Part shown: piece after piece, positions 59,380 through 64,000 of the stretch | How positions within the stretch are numbered: position 1 is the stretch's first letter | How the letters are laid out: each line of letters starts with the position of its first letter | IMG/VR virus record: IMGVR_UViG_3300025508_000008 | Span: 1 to 64,000 of that record | From: a virus | Length of the DNA: 64,000 nt | Reading direction: 5' to 3' (one strand) | Translations under genes and position numbers: made by a program | The notes under the pieces: generated by a model | Told to the model about the DNA's origin: nothing | Seen by the model: the letters and a program-made list of their open reading frames with translations, nothing else | Database searches by the model: none

Positions 59380-59463
59380 TACCCCTGACAAGATTCGAAC
59401 TTGCAAGCCTCTAAGGCAATAGGGCTTAAACCTATCGTGTATCGCCATTTCCACCACAGGGGC
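59380..59463 (-). tRNA. tRNA-Leu (UAA)
   Basis: Class II tRNA with long variable arm; anticodon ATAGG/TTTAAGC/CCTAT, T arm GCAAG/TTCGAAT/CTTGT, acceptor GCCCCTG/CAGGGGT. Confidence 0.88.
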
Positions 59464-59521
59464 ATTTGTAATGTCAAAAACTTCCCTAACGGAGGAAAAC
59501 TTCATTACGAGCTTATTTTTG

Positions 59522-59594
59522 GGTGAAAGACGGGGCTCGAACCCGCAATCGCTTGGACCACAACCAAGTGCTTTACCATTCAGCTACAATCACC
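59522..59594 (-). tRNA. tRNA-His (GUG)
   Basis: Anticodon CTTGG/TTGTGGT/CCAAG, with the extra G at -1 facing C73, the His identity element. T arm GCGGG/TTCGAGC/CCCGT. Two acceptor mismatches. Confidence 0.87.
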
Positions 59595-59606
59595 ATGTTG
59601 CTCTCC

Positions 59607-59933
59607 TTAATACTCTTTATATATTGCTAAATTATTTTCTACTAACCAATCACTAACGTTAACTCCTTCTATATACACTTCAGCTAAGTACCTTCCGTAC
59701 TTACCTTTCTTATCTTTTCGGGTCTTAATAGTAACTTCCTTACCTAGTACTAATTCTCTTAACCTATCTCTTGAAAATTTACCTGCTTCTTTTTCTTCTC
59801 CTCTAACTTCAGGAGCATCAATTCGTAGAATTCTTAACGGTTCTGTAAATGTCATGTTAAATCCTAAATCGATTTGTGCTGTTACAGTATCACCATCGTA
59901 AACTTTAATAATTTTTGCTTTGTAAGTATACAT
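59607..59933 (-). CDS. Staphylococcal-nuclease-like thermonuclease
   Basis: One hundred eight residues, a minimal SNase domain. KIIKVYDGDTVTAQIDLGF, LRILRIDAPEVRGEE, FSRDRLRELV and GKYGRYLAEVYIEG carry the metal Asp residues and both catalytic Arg residues. No signal peptide, so it would act inside the cell on nucleic acid. Confidence 0.9.
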   Translation of the reverse strand: MYTYKAKIIKVYDGDTVTAQIDLGFNMTFTEPLRILRIDAPEVRGEEKEAGKFSRDRLRELVLGKEVTIKTRKDKKGKYGRYLAEVYIEGVNVSDWLVENNLAIYKEY

Positions 59934-59956
59934 TATATTGTTTATTATAAATATTG

Positions 59957-60028
59957 TACCGATAGAGAATTTTGAAATCTCGACCTATTCCATATGAAGG
60001 AAGTGCTCTGCCTCTGAGCTATATCGGT
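59957..60028 (-). tRNA. tRNA with CAU anticodon (Met or Ile2)
   Basis: Acceptor ACCGATA/TATCGGT, D arm GCTC/AGAGGCA/GAGC, anticodon loop TTCATAT, T loop TTCAAAA with one T-stem mismatch. Third CAU tRNA, so an Ile tRNA needing lysidine is possible. Confidence 0.8.
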
Positions 60029-60037
60029 ATTATTTTG

Positions 60038-60164
60038 TGAACCATAAGGGACTCGAACCCTATACCTCCCCTCCTTTCCTACTTATAAGATCTATTAAGT
60101 ATTCATAATCAACGGAAATCACCAAGTATGTTATTGAAGTCAAGAACCTTAATCGATACAGCTC
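60038..60164 (-). tRNA. Interrupted tRNA-like sequence
   Basis: A T arm (TAGGG/TTCGAGT/CCCTT) and acceptor ATGGTTC at 60038-60060 could pair with GAGCTGT at 60164 (seven pairs, three G-U), enclosing about 127 bases, roughly 50 too many. No anticodon arm is clear. It may be an intron-bearing or decayed tRNA. Confidence 0.35.
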
Positions 60165-60197
60165 TCAGTCTCGCAATATACAGCCCATATTTTATAG

Positions 60198-60282
60198 CGG
60201 TAGATATGGGATTCGAACCCATGTAGCTTTTACACCCTACTTGTTTAGCAAACAAGCCTCTTTACCGTTTGAGTAATCTACC
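60198..60282 (-). tRNA. tRNA-Ser (GCU)
   Basis: Class II; acceptor GGTAGAT/ATCTACC, anticodon CTTGT/TTGCTAA/ACAAG, T arm ATGGG/TTCGAAT/CCCAT. Confidence 0.88.
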
Positions 60283-60290
60283 AGTTTTTG

Positions 60291-60362
60291 TCGGCCTAGT
60301 AGGATTTGAACCTACGACTTGCTGTGTATCGGACAGCTACTCTACCGCTGAGTTATAGACCG
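60291..60362 (-). tRNA. tRNA-Ile (GAU)
   Basis: Anticodon GCTGT/CCGATAC/ACAGC with C instead of the near-universal U at 33. D arm ACTC/AGCGGTA/GAGT, T arm GTAGG/TTCAAAT/CCTAC. Confidence 0.82.
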
Positions 60363-60365
60363 TGG

Positions 60366-60486
60366 TGGGGAAGGTTGGATTTGAACCAACAATGTCAAAT
60401 TTCAAGTTTGATTGTTTACCGAAGTAACTCAATTGTATTACTACCATTTCTGAAGAAAGTCTACGCGAGTTGTTTATTTCTTCCCC
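60366..60486 (-). tRNA. Interrupted tRNA-Ser-like (UGA), 121 nt
   Basis: Acceptor GGGGAAG/CTTCCCC with encoded CCA, T arm GTTGG/TTCAAAT/CCAAC and anticodon TCAAA/CTTGAAA/TTTGA. Between acceptor and anticodon arm are about 65 bases where a D arm should be, including linker element M1. The variable loop is short, unlike normal Ser tRNA. Likely intron- or insertion-bearing. Confidence 0.55.
60419..60447 (-). repeat. tRNA-linker element M1
   Basis: ATGGTAGTAA and GAGTTACTTCGG inside the interrupted tRNA-Ser-like gene. Confidence 0.55.
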
Positions 60487-60496
60487 ATTTTTACTG

Positions 60497-60570
60497 CTCC
60501 TTAGGTAGGTCTCGAACCTACGACCTATGCATTAACAGTGCACCGCTCTAACCAACTGAGCTACTAAGGA
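60497..60570 (-). tRNA. tRNA-Asn (GUU)
   Basis: Anticodon GTGCA/CTGTTAA/TGCAT, acceptor TCCTTAG/CTAAGGA, T arm GTAGG/TTCGAGA/CCTAC. Confidence 0.88.
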
Positions 60571-60576
60571 ATATAG

Positions 60577-60649
60577 TGGCTATTACCGGGATCGAACCGG
60601 TGACACCTAGATCTTCAATCTAGTGCTCTACCTACTGAGCTAAATAGCC
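60577..60649 (-). tRNA. tRNA-Phe (GAA)
   Basis: Anticodon CTAGA/TTGAAGA/TCTAG, acceptor GGCTATT/AATAGCC, T arm ACCGG/TTCGATC/CCGGT. Confidence 0.9.
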
Positions 60650-60758
60650 TGGCTGGGGTTTAGAGATTTTGTTTAATACTCTCTCCGGGGCCACCCCCTT
60701 TAAGTACTTTTTCAACCATTTTTTCCTGTTTCCTTCTTTCGGTTAGGTCTCCGCCTCG

Positions 60759-60829
60759 TGCCGCCAGTAGGAATCGAACCTACCCAGTAGAGTTTTACAG
60801 ACTCGCTCGGCACCTTGCCTGTTGTCGGC
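60759..60829 (-). tRNA. tRNA-Tyr (GUA)
   Basis: Anticodon GAGT/CTGTAAA/ACTC, acceptor GCCGACA/TGGCGGC with one mismatch, T arm GTAGG/TTCGATT/CCTAC. D arm is short and variable arm is class I, unusual for bacterial Tyr. Confidence 0.78.
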
Positions 60830-60869
60830 TTTAAAAAAATTAAGAGAAAGTTTAGAAGAGCTGTTTTGG

Positions 60870-60942
60870 TTGCAGATACGGGATTTGAACCCGTCACCTA
60901 TTGATTTGAAGTCAATTGCTCTACCATGTGAGCTAATTTGCG
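60870..60942 (-). tRNA. tRNA with UCA anticodon (opal suppressor type)
   Basis: D arm GCTC/ACATGGTA/GAGC, anticodon ATTGA/CTTCAAA/TCAAT, T arm ACGGG/TTCAAAT/CCCGT, encoded ACCA end. The acceptor CGCAAAT/ATCTGCA has two mismatches. Linker element M2 abuts its 5' end. UCA would read UGA, yet many genes here stop at UGA. Confidence 0.65.
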
Positions 60943-60966
60943 AAGTAACTCTTTCCATTACTACTT
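60940..60966 (-). repeat. tRNA-linker element M2
   Basis: AAGTAGTAA and GAGTTACTTCGC directly at the 5' end of the UCA tRNA. Confidence 0.6.
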
Positions 60967-60973
60967 AATTTTG

Positions 60974-61048
60974 TACTTCTTATAGGATTCGAACCTATGA
61001 CCTCTTGCGTGTAAAACAAGCGCTCTAAACCAACTGAGCTAAAGAAGT
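60974..61048 (-). tRNA. tRNA-Val (UAC)
   Basis: Anticodon CTTGT/TTTACAC/GCAAG, acceptor ACTTCTT/AAGAAGT, T arm ATAGG/TTCGAAT/CCTAT. Confidence 0.88.
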
Positions 61049-61054
61049 ATTTTG

Positions 61055-61128
61055 TGCCCCCGACAGGGATCGAACCTGTGACCTTCGAGTTAAAAGCTCG
61101 CTGCTACTGCCTACTGAGCTACGAGGGC
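61055..61128 (-). tRNA. tRNA-Lys (UUU)
   Basis: Anticodon loop CTTTTAA on CGAG/CTCG, acceptor GCCCTCG/CGGGGGC, T arm ACAGG/TTCGATC/CCTGT. Confidence 0.87.
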
Positions 61129-61181
61129 AAATCCGATTCGTGTTTTTAAAGAGAACCGTATATCGGCGAAAAACTCTATTG

Positions 61182-61254
61182 TCGGGATGACAGGAGTTGA
61201 ACCTGCCGCCTCTTGCTCCCAAAGCAAGCGTCTCACCAACGAGACTACATCCCG
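61182..61254 (-). tRNA. tRNA-Pro (UGG)
   Basis: Anticodon CTTGC/TTTGGGA/GCAAG, acceptor CGGGATG/CATCCCG, T arm GCAGG/TTCAACT/CCTGT. Confidence 0.9.
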
Positions 61255-61263
61255 GAATTATTG

Positions 61264-61336
61264 TTTCCCCAGCAGGGCTCGAACCTACACTCTTTGATGC
61301 CAAAAACCAACGTGTTACCAATTACACCATGGGGAA
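61264..61336 (-). tRNA. tRNA-Gln (UUG)
   Basis: Anticodon TTGGT/TTTTGGC/ATCAA, acceptor TTCCCCA/TGGGGAA, T arm GTAGG/TTCGAGC/CCTGC. Confidence 0.87.
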
Positions 61337-61339
61337 AGT

Positions 61340-61455
61340 TGCCCGTCTTTCCGGGCGTCAAACGATTGTTCAAGCGGCGAATGCCACTGCGTGGAAGAAA
61401 CCACAATTAAGAACCTCTACTTACCTACTATCGTTACACAGGCGTTGTTTTATTT
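61340..61455 (-). ncRNA. Hairpin RNA between tRNAs, R4
   Basis: GCCCG/CGGGC, GTGGC/GCCGC, GTGG/CCAC and AACGAT/ATCGTT pair within about 115 bases with no ORF. A small structured RNA is likely. Confidence 0.45.
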
Positions 61456-61457
61456 TG

Positions 61458-61549
61458 CGGAAGATGGCGGATTCGAACCCCCACATCTGTTACAATACTC
61501 GCTTTTCAAGAGCGCCGCCGCTACCCAGAATCTTTCGGCTTAATCTTCC
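61458..61549 (-). tRNA. tRNA-Ser (UGA)
   Basis: Class II; acceptor GGAAGAT/ATCTTCC, anticodon CGCT/CTTGAAA/AGCG, T loop TTCGAAT. First tRNA of the array, downstream of the 23-bp repeat. Confidence 0.85.
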
Positions 61550-61594
61550 TTGTACGCTACCTCCCTCCCTAAGGAAGGAAGTACCGTTATTTTA

Positions 61595-61617
61595 ATTATC
61601 CAATATGTCAATGATCT
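61595..61617 (-). repeat. 23-bp tRNA-upstream repeat, copy 2
   Basis: Identical to 56488-56510 (contains ATTGACATATTGGATAAT). It lies between the terminator at 61632 and the first tRNA, so it may start or process the tRNA transcript. Confidence 0.7.
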
Positions 61618-61631
61618 TATACTTTTTTACT

Positions 61632-61670
61632 AAAAAAAAATCCCGAATCTTTATTTGATCCGGGATTTTT
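61632..61670 (-). terminator. Strong terminator upstream of the tRNA array
   Basis: AAATCCCGGATC pairs with GATTCGGGATTT (12 bp, one G-U) followed by nine T on the minus strand. It stands between the promoter at 61871 and the tRNAs. Confidence 0.85.
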
Positions 61671-61698
61671 ATATATTGTTATATGTTGTTATATCATA

Positions 61699-61854
61699 TC
61701 AATATCCCGTATCTATTATTAATGGCTGGTTATACTTGCAAATTAAATTACTCGGTACACTAAAGCCATACCATTCCACAATCGAATTTACCCTTTTACT
61801 AAAGGACTGCATCGAGCTGCTTAAAATTGAATGTATGTTACGAATTGTTTTCAT
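61699..61854 (-). CDS. Small protein between promoter and terminator
   Basis: Fifty-one residues, start MKTIRNIHSILSSSMQSF, basic N-terminus. It is the only gene between a strong promoter (61871) and a strong terminator (61632). It could be an ordinary small gene or a leader whose translation affects the terminator. Confidence 0.55.
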   Translation of the reverse strand: MKTIRNIHSILSSSMQSFSKRVNSIVEWYGFSVPSNLICKYNQPLIIDTGY

Positions 61855-61870
61855 TGTTCTTGTTATCTTA

Positions 61871-61904
61871 GATAAATATACGAAGTTTTCCTTTCCTAGC
61901 CAAC
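61871..61904 (-). promoter_or_regulatory. Phage promoter, GTTG-N20-TATATTTAT
   Basis: A full 34-base match on the minus strand, 17 bases upstream of the 51-residue gene and ahead of the tRNA array. Confidence 0.8.
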
Positions 61905-61909
61905 TCTTT

Positions 61910-62182
61910 CTATTTATTTTTTTTCTTTCTTTTTTCCTTAGTTATATTTGCCGGTACTATTAATTCTGATTCTAGTAAATCTCCTACTAGTGTCTCCATT
62001 CCTTTCATAAGAAATTGTACCTTGTCCTCTATCTTCTCAAAGTCTGTATGTTGATTTCTTTTTAAAGTTTCAAGCTTTGATTCAAGGGCTTTAACCTTCC
62101 TTCCTGATTTTATACAAAATACTACAAAGTATACTATTAGTACTAAAAATCCTCCTAAAATAAATGCTAATGTTGCGCTCAT
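61910..62182 (-). CDS. Membrane-anchored coiled-coil protein
   Basis: Ninety residues: a transmembrane helix (FILGGFLVLIVYFVVFCI), a coiled coil, and a Lys-rich tail. Function is unknown. Confidence 0.6.
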   Translation of the reverse strand: MSATLAFILGGFLVLIVYFVVFCIKSGRKVKALESKLETLKRNQHTDFEKIEDKVQFLMKGMETLVGDLLESELIVPANITKEKRKKKNK

Positions 62183-62236
62183 AATGTTTATATGTCTTTA
62201 TAAGCTAAAAATTGATATTATCTTTCAGCCTAACAA

Positions 62237-62581
62237 CTAATCGTTAAGAATTTTTATAGATATTTTTGGTTTGTTCATATTTTCTGTGATATCTACCTTA
62301 ATATCTTTAACTGTGATATCCTTCTTACCTTCGTATACCTTAACTTCTTTGTACTCTACTCCTTCTATAGTAGCTATAACTGTAATCTTCTTTTTCTTCT
62401 TCTCTTCCTCGTGTTTACCTGTCTGACTACCTTGTCCTGCTTTTCCTCCTGGTTTTCCAGTCGGTGGAGTAATGATGTCCTCTATGATAATGTCAATAAG
62501 AATTCCGTTACTTGCTAAAGTGAAGGTATTTGCAAGGTTTTGTCCAATGGTCGCTATTTGATATGTATCTATTAGACTCAT
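62237..62581 (-). CDS. Virion-associated protein, probable
   Basis: One hundred fourteen residues: an N-terminal helical segment, a Gly/Pro/Lys-rich linker (PPTGKPGGKAGQGSQTGK) and a beta-rich C-terminus. It lies directly after the two structural-type genes. Function is unknown. Confidence 0.5.
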   Translation of the reverse strand: MSLIDTYQIATIGQNLANTFTLASNGILIDIIIEDIITPPTGKPGGKAGQGSQTGKHEEEKKKKKITVIATIEGVEYKEVKVYEGKKDITVKDIKVDITENMNKPKISIKILND

Positions 62582-62587
62582 ATCCTC

Positions 62588-63400
62588 TTAGTTTCGGTAT
62601 ATAGTGGTTTCTTGAGTACTTCCTGATCCTATTGTCTCAATAGTTTGAGATACTGTGTCAAACGTACGAGCTGTTTGAGTAACTAATAGTGGATTGTTTA
62701 CATCTAGTCCATGTAGCTGCCACACTTCAAACAGTTTAGACTGAAGGTCTGTTATTTGAGTTGATTGAGATATGTTTGCTTGTATTAGGCTTGATAGTTG
62801 AATTGACTGTGTTACTGATAGTTGTTCAATTGTTGTCAACTGAAGTGCTTGTGTAGGTTCTAATGAAGCTGTTACAGGTGAAGCAAGTAGAGATTGAATG
62901 GCTATTACGTTTCCATCTATTCTATATAGTGTTTCGTTTTCTGCTACTGTTAATCCTCCACTTCCCGATACTGATGATCCGTCAATTCGACGTACAATAT
63001 TAGAAGTATTAATGTTGATTGTAATGTTATTAGGTTCCCCTGATACTATATCTGCCGGAATTTTTATGTCTCCGCCATCTACATCGTAAACGTTTCCTAC
63101 AATGTTAAGGTTGTACTGTCCTGAATAGGGTTTAAACTTCCATCCATTAATTAGGAAGTATGTAACATCTAAGGACTGTCCTACAATAGTAGGATCACCA
63201 CCAATAGCATTGAAGGGATTGTAGTACTTTAAGTTATCGTATACAGATACCCACTCTTTCCAAGCAGAATATACATCTCTTTGCATATCTACATCCGTAA
63301 CTCCGTCGTTTATAAGAATCAGCCTATTAACTCCGTCAAAAGTTACCTTATGTCGAAGCTCCCAGTAATCCCATTGTCCATAATATAACGATGTCCACAT
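62588..63400 (-). CDS. Phage virion/tail-type protein
   Basis: Two hundred seventy residues. The N-terminal domain (LYYGQWDYWELRHKVTF, DGVTDVDMQRDVYSAWKEW) is of a kind I recall from virion proteins of large phages. A middle beta region is followed by a Ser/Gln/Thr-rich helical repeat (LSVTQSIQLSSLIQ, ANISQSTQITDLQS), suggesting a trimeric fibre or collar. This is inferred from pattern. Confidence 0.6.
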   Translation of the reverse strand: MWTSLYYGQWDYWELRHKVTFDGVNRLILINDGVTDVDMQRDVYSAWKEWVSVYDNLKYYNPFNAIGGDPTIVGQSLDVTYFLINGWKFKPYSGQYNLNIVGNVYDVDGGDIKIPADIVSGEPNNITININTSNIVRRIDGSSVSGSGGLTVAENETLYRIDGNVIAIQSLLASPVTASLEPTQALQLTTIEQLSVTQSIQLSSLIQANISQSTQITDLQSKLFEVWQLHGLDVNNPLLVTQTARTFDTVSQTIETIGSGSTQETTIYRN

Positions 63401-63412
63401 ATGTAATTTTGA

Positions 63413-63991
63413 TTAATGAGATTCTTTCCATCTGAAAAGTATTGTTACATTAGCATTACCTCCAGATTTGATAGATTTTGCAGCTAAGGTGAATATGGGT
63501 TGTGATACACCGTCCGCACTAAGTTTAAGTGTATTCTCCAAAGTTTCACTAATTTCACGTTGACTTACACCTGCACCGAATATTAATGCATCCTTACGAG
63601 TACCACCAACATATGAAGTTGCAGATTCATCTACTAAAAACGCTGAATCATTCGAGGCCGAAACGGTATAATTAGCTCCTATTAGTCCTGGATTTACAAC
63701 TACATCTAGTTCGATTGGATCACCATCCACATATACCTCAAAATTCGTTGGTATTAACGTTATTCTGTTCGTTTCACCAGAATGTACTGTTTTTGGTTTA
63801 GCTGATATGATTGGTGTATAACTACCTGATACTGCAACTGTTGGTGATGTATGAGAAAAATGATGACCAGGAAAATCGGCGGTTTGACTTTGACGAAGTA
63901 GTGAACAACATACCATTCTACTGTCAGTTCCGGTTGCAGCTGTATCTAAATTGAACTGTTCTAATCGGACTGGTAGTGTTCCTCGTCTCAT
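63413..63991 (-). CDS. Partial virion-type protein at the window edge
   Basis: One hundred ninety-two visible residues. The frame is open to the right edge (upstream codons read NPY before the first ATG), so the start may lie outside. The body is Ser/Thr/Gly-rich and beta-type (VAVSGSYTPIISAKPKTVHS), as in phage structural proteins. No family is recognised. Confidence 0.55.
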   Translation of the reverse strand: MRRGTLPVRLEQFNLDTAATGTDSRMVCCSLLRQSQTADFPGHHFSHTSPTVAVSGSYTPIISAKPKTVHSGETNRITLIPTNFEVYVDGDPIELDVVVNPGLIGANYTVSASNDSAFLVDESATSYVGGTRKDALIFGAGVSQREISETLENTLKLSADGVSQPIFTLAAKSIKSGGNANVTILFRWKESH

Positions 63992-64000
63992 GTACGGATT

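Noticed and set aside
60660-60719. A 19-residue frame (MVEKVLKGGGPGES) with a purine-rich upstream
   Set aside because: Too short to support without other evidence.
1262-61549. Whole-genome recoding of UGA
   Set aside because: A UCA tRNA exists, but many genes end in UGA overlapping the next start, and all major enzymes are intact under the standard code.
54969-61549. CRISPR array from regularly spaced repeats in the tRNA array
   Set aside because: The repeated words are T-arm sequences of distinct tRNAs, not identical direct repeats with uniform spacers; no cas genes.

Overview
The window is a 64 kb internal piece of a large, AT-rich, tailed-phage genome. Every gene I can support lies on the minus strand. 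Phage hallmarks are a family A DNA polymerase, class II ribonucleotide reductase, dUTPase, PD-(D/E)XK nuclease, HNH and thermonuclease enzymes, a holin/spanin/DUF5675 lysis block, virion-type proteins at the right edge, and a very large tRNA array. The host is probably a Bacteroidetes (flavobacterial) bacterium: ribosome binding sites are weak, and a recurring promoter (GTTG, 20 bases, then TATATTTAG) resembles the Bacteroidetes -33/-7 promoter. Lipoproteins, an OmpA-like protein and queuosine-type enzymes also fit.

Layout. Positions 1-9.4 kb hold small, mostly unknown early-type genes, many with their own promoter. From 9.4 to 11.4 kb are an HNH protein and zinc-ribbon proteins. From 11.65 to 26.0 kb is one tightly overlapping operon for a decorated glycan: glycosyltransferases, an epimerase, NeuB- and NeuA-like nonulosonate enzymes, a GT42-like transferase, methyltransferases, a sulfotransferase and APS kinase. 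From 26 to 30.5 kb are a RecB-like nuclease and the lysis genes. From 30.53 to 31.35 kb is a gene-free block that looks like one large structured RNA. From 31.4 to 45.7 kb are GroEL/GroES, DNA polymerase, and a 7-deazaguanine DNA-modification set (FolE, QueD, QueE, QueF, DpdA) with dUTPase and a phosphoribosyltransferase. From 45.4 to 54.3 kb are envelope proteins, a collagen-like lipoprotein, ribonucleotide reductase and a Ro60/TROVE protein followed by a structured RNA candidate. From 54.4 to 61.6 kb is the tRNA array. From 61.9 to 64 kb are virion-type genes.

The most unusual part is the RNA array. I read tRNAs for all 20 amino acids and a tmRNA. The tmRNA is circularly permuted: its acceptor piece lies upstream of its coding piece, which encodes the tag ANDNFALAA. 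Two tRNA loci at the end of the array are also permuted: the 3' half precedes the 5' half by 7 or 19 bases, and each pair rejoins into a 73-74 nt cloverleaf with a full 7-bp acceptor stem. A conserved ~28-nt linker element is found beside these halves and twice more in the array. I know of permuted tRNA genes from some algae and archaea, but not from phages. The Ro60 gene follows directly. In known bacteria Ro60 genes sit with Y RNAs and the RNA ligase RtcB, so an RNA-processing role is a reasonable inference. The large RNA at 31 kb and several hairpin RNAs between tRNAs add to an RNA-rich genome.

Limits: I compared sequences by eye only. Family names rest on recognised motifs, RNA folds on hand-paired stems, and the exact ends of RNAs are uncertain by a few bases.
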